A stretch of DNA of 44,171 bases from Nonomuraea turkmeniaca (GTDB taxonomy: Bacteria; Actinomycetota; Actinomycetes; Streptosporangiales; Streptosporangiaceae): the NCBI RefSeq assembly GCF_005889735.1, contig NZ_VCKY01000068.1, positions 1 through 44,171 of the forward strand, read 5' to 3'. The notes beneath the pieces were generated by a model, which searched no databases, was not told the DNA's origin, and was given only the letters and a program-made list of their open reading frames with translations. This document shows positions 24,625-31,381 of the stretch, in pieces; positions within the stretch are counted from its first letter, which is position 1; each line of letters begins with the position of its first letter. Made by a program: the position numbers and the translations under genes.

Positions 24625-25191
24625 CTAGCGGGAGTAGTGCATGACCACGGCCCCGTTGTTGTACGTCCGGGTGCCGGTCAGGGTGAACACGGTCGGCCGG
24701 AACTCGCCGTCGAAGGCCGAGACGCCCGCCCCCGCCACCACCGGGTGGCACTTGACGATCATTTCGTCGATCTCCGGCAGGAGCTGGGCGGCCAGGTTGC
24801 CGCCGCCGCACAGGTAGATGTCCAGTCCGTCCTCCTGTTTGAGCCGGCGTACCAGGCCGAGTGGGTCTTCGTGGACCAGCTCGACGGCGGGGTCGTCGAC
24901 GCTCTTGATGGTGGTGGAGATGACGTACTGCCGCAGGTGCGCGTACGGGCTGGTCACGCCGACGGCCAGGCCGGGCTCGTAGGAGCCGCGGCCCATGATC
25001 ACGGTGTCGAAGCGCCTGTTCGGCGCGTCGATGCCCACGTGGGCGCGGATGTGCGCGGGGATGGTCTCCGGGTATTCGTTGTTGAGGTGTGCCGCCATGT
25101 CATCGGCCGGCGGGTAGAAGTCGAACTCGCCGTTCGGGCCCGCGATGTAGCCGTCGATGGACGTGCCGACGTAGTAGACGAGCTTTCGCAT
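24625..25191 (-). CDS. Dihydrofolate reductase-like (RibD C-terminal) family protein
   Basis: 188 residues with the DHFR/RibD-C fold: MRKLVYYVGTSIDGYIAG at the start, DTVIMGRGSYE for NADPH binding, and LYLCGGG-type ribose-binding loop seen as IYLCGGGNLAAQLL. Members of this family reduce varied small molecules; true folate reductase activity is unlikely. The ATG at 25191 is preceded by ACGGAG. A perfect small palindrome upstream suggests a dedicated repressor. It is convergent with the SDR, the stops separated by a single base. Confidence 0.85.
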   Translation of the reverse strand: MRKLVYYVGTSIDGYIAGPNGEFDFYPPADDMAAHLNNEYPETIPAHIRAHVGIDAPNRRFDTVIMGRGSYEPGLAVGVTSPYAHLRQYVISTTIKSVDDPAVELVHEDPLGLVRRLKQEDGLDIYLCGGGNLAAQLLPEIDEMIVKCHPVVAGAGVSAFDGEFRPTVFTLTGTRTYNNGAVVMHYSR

Positions 25192-25200
25192 GCCGAATCA

Positions 25201-25214
25201 ACTCCGTTTGGAGT
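25201..25214. promoter_or_regulatory. ACTCC-N4-GGAGT palindrome upstream of the DHFR-like gene
   Basis: Inverted repeat with 5-bp arms (25201-25205 and 25210-25214) and spacer GTTT, 10 bp before the DHFR-like start and overlapping its ribosome site on the minus strand. Its size and position suit a TetR- or HxlR-type operator. A regulator gene would be expected on the right but only a short open frame is found there. Confidence 0.4.
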
Positions 25215-25235
25215 ACTATGGGTGAAGTGGTTTGA

Positions 25236-25406
25236 TCGTCGTCCTACAGGTGGAATAGTGTCAAGGCGGTCAGGCAGAATGTCGCGCTGCGGGCGACGAG
25301 CCTGTCCGGGCCACGGGTTCAGGAGCGGGTGACCCGGCTCATGAAGGAGCCGGCCGATCGGATCCACGAGCTCGTGACCAGTGCCGTGGGGCGGTTGCTA
25401 CGCTGA
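25236..25406 (+). pseudogene. Orphan open frame, possible regulator remnant
   Basis: Between the DHFR-like gene and the next APH gene a frame stays open for 56 codons (TGA at 25233-25235 to TGA at 25404-25406) with about 88 percent G or C at third positions over its last 49 codons, as in real genes here. The product includes ATSLSGPRVQERVTRLMKE and ADRIHELVTSAVGRLLR, which is helical. There is no ATG and no good start or ribosome site. I cannot name the family; it may be the 3' end of a lost regulator whose operator remains at 25201. Confidence 0.3.
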
Positions 25407-25409
25407 CGT

Positions 25410-26186
25410 GTGGCTGATCTTCAACACACGCATGAGCTGGTCTATGACGGCGACGTCGTCACCAAGCGGTACGTGGACGGCAAGCAAGGCGGGGCCGAGC
25501 GGGAGTGGCGGGCACTGAGCCTGCTGGCCGAGCACGCCCCGGGGCTGGCGCCGGAGCCGATCGCGTTCGAGGCGGGCGTGGTGTCGATGACGAGGATCGA
25601 CGGGGTGTCACTGCGTGGGCTGTCCGCGGGGAACCCGCAGGTCACGGCCATGGCCGAGGCTCTCGATGAGCTGCACGCGGCGGTGCCGGCGGCCGTGCTC
25701 GAGACCGTCCCGATCCGCCCGTGGCAACGCGCGGCGGTCAGCGACTGGGTGCTGCACAGGGCCGCTGCGTGGCAGCCGCGTGATCCGCTGGCGGACCAGG
25801 CCGTGAAGGAGGGTCTGCGGTGGCTGGAGAGCTGGCGGCCGGACGAGTCGGGAGTGCGGCCGGTGTTCGGGGGCGGCGACGGCAACCTGGCGAACTTCCT
25901 CTGGGACGGCGCCCGCGTCCGGAGAGTCGACTTCGAGGACTCCGGGCGCAGCGACCTGGCGTTCGAGGTGGCGGAACTGGCCGAGCACGTGTCGATGTGG
26001 GTCGAGGGCGAGGTGGACATCGCACGGCGGTTCGAGCTGAGCCCGCCGGAGGAGCGGCTGATGCGCGACTACCGCAAACTGCACAGCATGATCTGGTTGT
26101 TCCTGCTGTCGCACGAGAGTCCGCGCAATCCGCCGGGAACCTTCCAGCGACAGGTGGAGCGGGCGCTGGCAACATTGGGCGCATGA
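25410..26186 (+). CDS. APH-fold phosphotransferase-like protein, altered catalytic loop
   Basis: 258 residues from GTG at 25410. N-terminal lobe includes VVTKRYVDG with the likely ATP Lys (K19). The catalytic-loop region reads GGGDGNLANFLWDG where relatives have xHGDxxxxN: the Asp (D157) and Asn (N162) are kept, and His is replaced by Gly156. The second Asp is in RRVDFEDSG (D174). The His is often but not always present in this superfamily, so activity is still likely. The stop overlaps the next ATG (ATGA), pairing it with the GNAT gene. Confidence 0.78.
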   Translation: MADLQHTHELVYDGDVVTKRYVDGKQGGAEREWRALSLLAEHAPGLAPEPIAFEAGVVSMTRIDGVSLRGLSAGNPQVTAMAEALDELHAAVPAAVLETVPIRPWQRAAVSDWVLHRAAAWQPRDPLADQAVKEGLRWLESWRPDESGVRPVFGGGDGNLANFLWDGARVRRVDFEDSGRSDLAFEVAELAEHVSMWVEGEVDIARRFELSPPEERLMRDYRKLHSMIWLFLLSHESPRNPPGTFQRQVERALATLGA

Positions 26187-26617
26187 GACTCGCCCGGCCC
26201 GAGGACAGGGCAGCCGTGGAGCGGCTGGTCCACGACGCCTACCAGCCGTGGATCGAGGTCGTCGGCATGCGGCCGGTGCCGATGGAGGCCGACTACGCGG
26301 CGCTGATCGAGGCAGGCCGGGTGCACGTCACCGACGATCTGCAGGGGCTGATCGTGCTCGTGCCGGAGGACGGGGCCCTGCTGGTGGACAACGTCGCGGT
26401 ACGGCCCGAGAGTCACGGCAAGGGCATCGGGCGCGGGCTGATGGCGTACGCCGAGGAGGAGGCGCGGCGGCTGGGGCTGCCCGCGCTGCGCCTCTACACC
26501 AACGTCAAGATGGCCTCCAACATCGCCCTGTACACCTCGCTCGGCTACGTCGAGACCGGCAGGGAGGGGGTCAAGGGCCGCTCCGCCGTGATGATGCGGA
26601 AGGAGCTCAGCCCGTGA
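26183..26617 (+). CDS. GNAT family N-acetyltransferase
   Basis: 144 residues. Starts at the ATG overlapping the APH stop. Core: LLVDNVAVRPESHGKGIGRG is strand 4 plus the acetyl-CoA loop, followed by LRLYTNVKMASNIALY and LGYVETGREG. It is a single-domain enzyme of unknown substrate, translationally coupled to the APH-like protein. A kinase-like and acetyltransferase pair is reminiscent of drug-modifying gene pairs, but nothing else points to resistance. The 3' end overlaps the convergent aldolase gene by 11 nt. Confidence 0.85.
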   Translation: MRLARPEDRAAVERLVHDAYQPWIEVVGMRPVPMEADYAALIEAGRVHVTDDLQGLIVLVPEDGALLVDNVAVRPESHGKGIGRGLMAYAEEEARRLGLPALRLYTNVKMASNIALYTSLGYVETGREGVKGRSAVMMRKELSP

Positions 26618-27431
26618 GCACGCCGAGCAGGTGCGTGACCTCGCGGGCCACCGCGTCGCGGCCGGCCTTGACGTACTTGCGGGGGTCGACGACGCGCTCG
26701 TCGTGAGCGAGGTAGTCGCGTACCGCGCCGGTGAACGCCTTGTTCAGGTGCGTCGCGATGTTGATCTTCTTCATGCCGCGTCGTACGGCCTCGCGCAGCA
26801 CGTCGTCCGGCACGCCCGACGAGCCGTGCAGCACCAGCGGCACCGGCACCGCCGCTCGCAGCTCCGCGACGAGGTCCAGGTCCAGCACCGCGTCCTTGGT
26901 GGTCATCGCGTGCGAGGTGCCGACGGCCACGGCCAGCGCGTCCACGCCGGTCCTGGCCACGTAGTCGACCGCCTCGTGCGGCTTGGTGCGGGCGCCGGGG
27001 GCGTGCACGCCGTCCTTGCCGCCGACCTCGCCCAGCTCGGCCTCCACCCATACGCCCCGCTCGTGGCACCAGGCCGCCACCTCCGCCGTGGCGCGGACAT
27101 TGTCCTCGTCGGGCAGCGCCGAGGCGTCGTACATGACGGAGCCGAGCCCCAGTGCCACCGCCTCCTCGACGAGCGCGCGGTCGGTGGCGTGGTCGAGATG
27201 GACGGCGACGGGCACCTCGGCCCGCCTGGCGACCGCGAGCGAGGCCAGCGCGATCGGCTCCAGCGCGCCGTGGTAGCGCACGCAGTTCTCGCTGATCTGC
27301 AGGACGACCGGCAGGCCGAGCGCCTCGGCGCCGGCCACGATGGCGCCGGCGTGCTCCAGCTGGATCACGTTGAACGCGCCCACCCCAGCGGGGGACTGGC
27401 GGACGATCTCGCCGATGGCGGCGAGGGGCAT
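26607..27431 (-). CDS. gatY: Class II (zinc) tagatose/fructose-bisphosphate aldolase
   Basis: 274 residues. Splits a ketose 1,6-bisphosphate into DHAP and glyceraldehyde-3-phosphate. Catalytic Asp and first Zn ligand are in VHLDHATD (D80, H81). Other Zn ligands fall in GTSHAM (H174) and LHGSSGV (H202), and GMKKINIATHL binds phosphate. ATG at 27431 follows AAGGAG. It is the last gene of agaS-nagA-pfkB-gatY; with a 1-phosphofructokinase-like kinase and a GalNAc-6-P deacetylase alongside, tagatose-1,6-bisphosphate is the likelier substrate. That is inferred from context. Confidence 0.85.
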   Translation of the reverse strand: MPLAAIGEIVRQSPAGVGAFNVIQLEHAGAIVAGAEALGLPVVLQISENCVRYHGALEPIALASLAVARRAEVPVAVHLDHATDRALVEEAVALGLGSVMYDASALPDEDNVRATAEVAAWCHERGVWVEAELGEVGGKDGVHAPGARTKPHEAVDYVARTGVDALAVAVGTSHAMTTKDAVLDLDLVAELRAAVPVPLVLHGSSGVPDDVLREAVRRGMKKINIATHLNKAFTGAVRDYLAHDERVVDPRKYVKAGRDAVAREVTHLLGVLTG

Positions 27432-27441
27432 GGCGGGCTCC

Positions 27442-28335
27442 TTATGTGATGACGATCTGTGGGTGGATGTCGGCGTACACGTCGCGGTCGAACGCGCCGG
27501 CCACCGGCGCGGCGACGGCCGCGGCGCCGAGCGCCGCGGCCCTCCTGAGCCTGTCGGGCCACTCCTCGGCCATGTCCATCGCCAGCCCCGCGACGAGCGC
27601 GTCACCCGCCCCGGTCGGGTTGCCTTCGACGGTGTACGGCATCCGTGCCCGGAAGGTTCCCTCCCCCGTCACGGCGAGCAGCCCGTCGGCGCCCATGGAC
27701 ACCACCACGGCCTCCGCACCCTGGCTACGCAGCTCCTGCGCGCCCTGGCCGCCGGGGAAGGCCCTGGCCAGCTCTTCCGCGTTGGGTTTGACGACGGCGG
27801 GGCGGCCCTTGGGGGCGTGGCGCAGCGGGTCGCCGTCGGCGTCCACGATCACGGGTGCGGCGGGGATGCCGGCGAGAGTGGCGTAGAAGTCGGCGGGCAC
27901 GCCGCGCGGCAGGCTGCCGGAGACGACCACCACGTCAGCGGCGGACGCGAGGGAGGTGTAGCGCCGCACGAAGCCGGCCAGCTCGGCGGGTGTGACTTGA
28001 GGGCCGGGCTCGTTGAACAGCGCGGTGCGCCGATCCCGCGAGCCGCCGGTCTCGCAGACCGCCAGCGTCGTGCGGGAGTCGCCGGCGATGCCGCACAGCT
28101 CGCTCCGCAGCCCCGCCGACTCCAGGTCCTCCTCGATCGCCCGCCCGGTGGGCCCACCCACCAGGCCGGTGACCAGCACCTCGCGGCCGAGCGCGGCCAG
28201 GACGCGGGCCACGTTGACGCCTTTGCCGCCCGCGCGCCGGTGCACGGCGCCGACCCGGTTGACCCCGTCCCAGTCGACCGAGGGCACCTCGTAGGTCACG
28301 TCGAGCGCCATGTTGAGCGTCACGGTGAGGATCAT
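27442..28335 (-). CDS. PfkB family sugar-phosphate kinase (1-phosphofructokinase/tagatose-6-P kinase type)
   Basis: 297 residues. Ribokinase fold: MILTVTLNMALDVTYEV start, substrate loop RAGGKGVNVARVLAALG, and the catalytic anion-hole NPTGAGDALVAG with the base Asp. Family members phosphorylate fructose-1-P or tagatose-6-P. The ATG overlaps the nagA stop (ATGA) and the aldolase start lies 10 nt downstream, so it should feed ketose bisphosphate to that aldolase. Within this cluster tagatose-6-phosphate kinase (LacC/AgaK-like) is the best guess. Confidence 0.85.
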   Translation of the reverse strand: MILTVTLNMALDVTYEVPSVDWDGVNRVGAVHRRAGGKGVNVARVLAALGREVLVTGLVGGPTGRAIEEDLESAGLRSELCGIAGDSRTTLAVCETGGSRDRRTALFNEPGPQVTPAELAGFVRRYTSLASAADVVVVSGSLPRGVPADFYATLAGIPAAPVIVDADGDPLRHAPKGRPAVVKPNAEELARAFPGGQGAQELRSQGAEAVVVSMGADGLLAVTGEGTFRARMPYTVEGNPTGAGDALVAGLAMDMAEEWPDRLRRAAALGAAAVAAPVAGAFDRDVYADIHPQIVIT

Positions 28336-29468
28336 CGCGGCTCCGTGATCCAGGCGCCGTCCTTCATCACCCCGGCCACCTCCAGCTCGTCGGAGAGCAC
28401 CACGAGGTCGGCCGCCTTGCCGACGGCGATCGAGCCGATCGTGTCGGCCAGGCCCAGCACCCGCGCGGGCGTCAGCGAGGCGACCTGCACGGCGTCGGGC
28501 AAGGACATGCCCAGCTCCCGCACGGCACGGCGGAACGCGACGTCCATGGTCAGCGTGGAGCCCGCGATGGAGCCGCCTTCGACGAGCCGGGCCACGCCGC
28601 CGTCCACGCGTACCCGCATGGTGCCGAGACCGTAGTCGCCGTCGCCCAGCCCGGCGGCCGCCATCGCGTCCGTGACCAGCGCCGTCCTGCCGGGACCCGC
28701 CACCTCGTACGCCAGCCGCATCATGGCCGGATGCACGTGAACCCCGTCGTTGATCAGCTCGACCGTCACCCGCTCGTCGTCGAGCAGCGCCGCCACGGGT
28801 CCCGGGGCGCGGTGCCCGAGCGGTGGCATCGCGTTGTAGAGGTGCGTGGCCACGCTCGCGCCCGCCTCGATGGCGACGATCGTCTCGTCGTAGTCCGCGT
28901 CACTGTGCCCGATGGCCGCGATCACGCCTTCGGCCACGGCCATGCGGATCATGTCGAGCCCGCCGGGCAGCTCGGCCGCGACCGTGATCATGCGTACGTG
29001 CCCGCGCCCGGCCTTCACCAGCCCCGCGAACTCCTGAGTGGACGGCTCGCGCAGCAACGTCGGGTCGTGCGCGCCGCACCGGCTCCTGGCGATGTAGGGG
29101 CCCTCGAAGTGGATGCCCGCCAGCAGCCCGTCGTCGCACAGCTCCGCCAGCGACGCCGCGGCCCGGGTCAGCCCGTCGAGCGAGTCGGTGACCAGACTGG
29201 CCATGGTCGTCGTGGTGCCGTGCCGCCGGTGCAGCGCCACCGCGTCGCGGGCCCGGTCCTGCTCGCCGGTGGGGAAGGAGCCGCCCGCGCCGCCGTGGTT
29301 GTGGATGTCCACGAACCCGGGGACGACGTGCCGGCCGCCCACGCTCAGGCCGTTGCCCGGCGCGGATCCGTGGCCGACGTGCGTGATGCGGCCGTCTTCG
29401 ATGGTCAGCCACCCCTCGTGCACTCCCTCGGGAGTCACGATCCTGGCGTCGGCGAGAGTAAGGCTCAT
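28332..29468 (-). CDS. nagA: N-acetyl-hexosamine-6-phosphate deacetylase
   Basis: 378 residues, amidohydrolase superfamily. Metal and substrate motifs in order: DIHNHGGAGGSF, HFEGPYI (the metal Glu), IGHSDADYD, THLYNAMPPLGHR, and the catalytic Asp in LVTDAMAAAGLG. It removes acetyl from GlcNAc-6-P or GalNAc-6-P. Companions agaS, pfkB and gatY favour the galactosamine route (AgaA) over glucosamine, where nagB would be expected. ATG at 29468 sits inside a perfect 15-bp hairpin whose loop carries the Shine-Dalgarno sequence, so translation may be gated by RNA structure. Confidence 0.9.
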   Translation of the reverse strand: MSLTLADARIVTPEGVHEGWLTIEDGRITHVGHGSAPGNGLSVGGRHVVPGFVDIHNHGGAGGSFPTGEQDRARDAVALHRRHGTTTTMASLVTDSLDGLTRAAASLAELCDDGLLAGIHFEGPYIARSRCGAHDPTLLREPSTQEFAGLVKAGRGHVRMITVAAELPGGLDMIRMAVAEGVIAAIGHSDADYDETIVAIEAGASVATHLYNAMPPLGHRAPGPVAALLDDERVTVELINDGVHVHPAMMRLAYEVAGPGRTALVTDAMAAAGLGDGDYGLGTMRVRVDGGVARLVEGGSIAGSTLTMDVAFRRAVRELGMSLPDAVQVASLTPARVLGLADTIGSIAVGKAADLVVLSDELEVAGVMKDGAWITEPR

Positions 29469-29498
29469 GCGGCCTCCTTCGCCGGCCGCATGAGCCTT
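29460..29498 (-). promoter_or_regulatory. Hairpin enclosing the nagA ribosome site and start codon
   Basis: Arms AAGGCTCATGCGGCC (29460-29474) and its exact complement (29484-29498) flank a 9-nt loop. In the mRNA, read right to left, the nagA ATG is in the second arm and its AAGGA ribosome site is in the loop. Next to it (29510-29540) is GTCGCTCGCTACGCTCGCTCATG, split here as GTCGCTCGCTACG and CTCGCTCATG, a motif seen in small intergenic repeats of related genomes. The hairpin may therefore be part of a dispersed repeat that landed on the gene start. Confidence 0.7.
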
Positions 29499-29535
29499 GC
29501 AGGGCTGTGTCTGATTGGTCGCTCGCTACGCTCGC

Positions 29536-30408
29536 TCATGAAGAAAGGATCACAGATCGCGTGAGGTGCATGGGCTCGTCGGGGTTCAGCCCGCGGGCGA
29601 AGGCGCGGGCGACGGCCACCCGCTGCGCCCGGATCAGCTCGGCCATCGGGTCGAGCCCGCTCTCGAAGAACGTCCCGCCGGTCTCCTCGACCTGCGCGCG
29701 CAGGCCGCCGGGCGCGGCGCCGAGCATCCACGTCACCCGACCGGGTGCGGCGATGCTGATGGGACCGTGCCGGTATTCCATCGCCGGGTACGCCTCGGTC
29801 CACGATCGGGACGCCTCGCGCATCTTCAACGCCGCCTCCTGCGCCAGCCCGACCGACCAGCCGGTGCCCAGGAAGCTGAACTGCTCCGCCTCGACCAGCG
29901 AGCCGGGCAGCGGCGCGGCCACGGCCTCCTCGGCGTCGGCGATCACCTGCGTGAGGTCCTCGCCGAGGCTCGCGCGGAGCAGGGCGAGCTGCGTGGTGGC
30001 GAACCTGGTCTGCACGACCGACCGCTCGTCGGCGTAGTCGAGCACCACGACCTCGTCCGCGGCCGTCATGATCGGGGTGTTGGGGTCGGCGGTGATGGCC
30101 GTGGTCGCCGTGTCGATCCGGGCCAGCAGCTCCAGCACCTCGGTCGTGGTGCCCGAGCGGGTCAGCGCCAGCACGCGGTCGTAGCGGCGGCCGGTGGGGA
30201 ACTCGGAGGCGGTGAAGGCGTCGGTCTCGCCGTGCCCGGCCCGCTCGCGCAGGGTGGCGTACGCCATGGCGATGAACCACGACGTGCCGCAGCCGACGAC
30301 GGCGACACGCTCGCCCCGGCGCGGCAGAGTCCCGAGCGGGACGTCGTCGACGGCCCGCCGCCAGCACGACGGCTGGGACGCGATCTCGGCCTCGGTGTGG
30401 GTGGTCAC
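29536..30408 (-). CDS. agaS: SIS-domain aldose-ketose isomerase/deaminase, AgaS type
   Basis: 290 residues with two SIS domains and no glutaminase domain. The motifs GCGTSWFIAMAY, TRSGTTTEVLEL (phosphosugar loop), GWSVGLAQEAALKMREAS and EYRHGPIS match AgaS and the isomerase half of GlmS. AgaS converts galactosamine-6-phosphate to tagatose-6-phosphate plus ammonia. GTG at 30408 follows GGGAGG. First gene of the minus-strand operon, divergent from the DeoR regulator, 67 nt upstream of nagA. Specificity for GalN6P rather than GlcN6P is inferred from the neighbours. Confidence 0.85.
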   Translation of the reverse strand: MTTHTEAEIASQPSCWRRAVDDVPLGTLPRRGERVAVVGCGTSWFIAMAYATLRERAGHGETDAFTASEFPTGRRYDRVLALTRSGTTTEVLELLARIDTATTAITADPNTPIMTAADEVVVLDYADERSVVQTRFATTQLALLRASLGEDLTQVIADAEEAVAAPLPGSLVEAEQFSFLGTGWSVGLAQEAALKMREASRSWTEAYPAMEYRHGPISIAAPGRVTWMLGAAPGGLRAQVEETGGTFFESGLDPMAELIRAQRVAVARAFARGLNPDEPMHLTRSVILSS

Positions 30409-30430
30409 CCATGCCTCCCAGGATTGATTG

Positions 30431-30454
30431 TTTCTGCATTATTTATAACAGAAA
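30431..30454. promoter_or_regulatory. Palindromic operator between agaS and the DeoR gene
   Basis: TTTCTG (30431-30436) and CAGAAA (30449-30454) are exact inverted arms with a 12-bp AT spacer. The spacer, read on the minus strand, contains TTATAAAT, a good -10 for agaS. CTGCA (30434-30438) and TGCAG (30457-30461) form a second overlapping inverted pair. This is the most AT-rich stretch of the region. A repressor bound here would cover the agaS promoter; the divergent DeoR protein is the natural candidate. Confidence 0.6.
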
Positions 30455-30532
30455 AGTGCAGCAATGGGCAGTGGTGGCTCGGGCTTCTCCGGTGTGCCAC
30501 GCTTGCTCCACCACATCCGCTAGGAGGCCTTC

Positions 30533-31303
30533 GTGTCCCGCTACGACCGCTGGAACGCCATCCTCGAGCTGCTGGCCCAGGAGGGCAGGCTGTCGGTCGA
30601 GGAGGCCGCTCAGGCGCTCGACGTCTCCACCGCGACGATCAGGCGGGACTTCGACCAGCTGGCCCAGCAGCAGATGCTCATGCGTACGCGCGGCGGGGCG
30701 GTCGCGCAGAGCGTGAGCTACGACCTGCCGCTGCGGTACAAGACGGCCAGGCACGCCGACGCGAAGCACCGCATCGCGGCCGCGGCGGCCGAGCTCGTCA
30801 CGCCGGGGGCCGTGGTGGGACTCAACGGCGGCACGACCACGTCCGAGCTGGCGCGTACCCTCGCCACGCTGCCCACGCTGGAGAGCGGCTTCACGATCGT
30901 CACGAACGCGCTCAACATCGCCGCCGAGCTCACCGTGCGACGGCACGTCAAGATCGTGGTGACCGGCGGGGTGGCCAGGCAGCAGTCGTACGAGCTCATC
31001 GGGCCGCTGGCGTCCGGCGTGCTGGAGCAGGTGACGCTGGACGTGGCCTTCCTCGGGGTGGACGGGCTGGACGTCGAGCTGGGCGCGTCGGCGCACCACG
31101 AGGGCGAGGCCAGCGTCAACCACCTGCTGATCAGCCGGGCCGCGCAGGTGGTCGTGGTGGCCGACTCCTCCAAGATCGGCAAGCGGGCGTTCTCCCGCAT
31201 CTGCCCCCTCACCCAGATCGACACCCTCGTCACCGACTCCCAGCTGCCGGACGCCGTCGCCGGCCAGCTCTCCGACGCCGGCCTCAAGGTCGTCCGCGCC
31301 TGA
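30533..31303 (+). CDS. DeoR family repressor, probable regulator of the aga operon
   Basis: 256 residues. The N-terminal helix-turn-helix is LSVEEAAQALDVSTATIRRD. The C-terminal sugar-phosphate sensor has GGTTTSELARTL, TNALNIAAEL, TGGVARQQSYELIG and AFLGVDGLD, all typical of DeoR proteins that sense phosphorylated sugars. GTG at 30533 follows TAGGAGG. Divergent from agaS across a 124-bp gap with a palindrome, so AgaR-like control by a tagatose or galactosamine phosphate is likely. glpD starts 78 nt downstream, and a GlpR role cannot be excluded. Confidence 0.9.
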   Translation: MSRYDRWNAILELLAQEGRLSVEEAAQALDVSTATIRRDFDQLAQQQMLMRTRGGAVAQSVSYDLPLRYKTARHADAKHRIAAAAAELVTPGAVVGLNGGTTTSELARTLATLPTLESGFTIVTNALNIAAELTVRRHVKIVVTGGVARQQSYELIGPLASGVLEQVTLDVAFLGVDGLDVELGASAHHEGEASVNHLLISRAAQVVVVADSSKIGKRAFSRICPLTQIDTLVTDSQLPDAVAGQLSDAGLKVVRA

Positions 31304-31381
31304 CGCGGATCCAGCGAGCAGGGCCGGGGTCGTACGTGCCTGGGCGTGGGTAGGTATGGAGCGCAGGCGATAGGGGGAGCT

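Noticed and set aside
24544..25332. Plus-strand 262-codon frame opposite the DHFR-like gene
   Set aside because: Antisense shadow overlapping the SDR end; no recognisable protein pattern.
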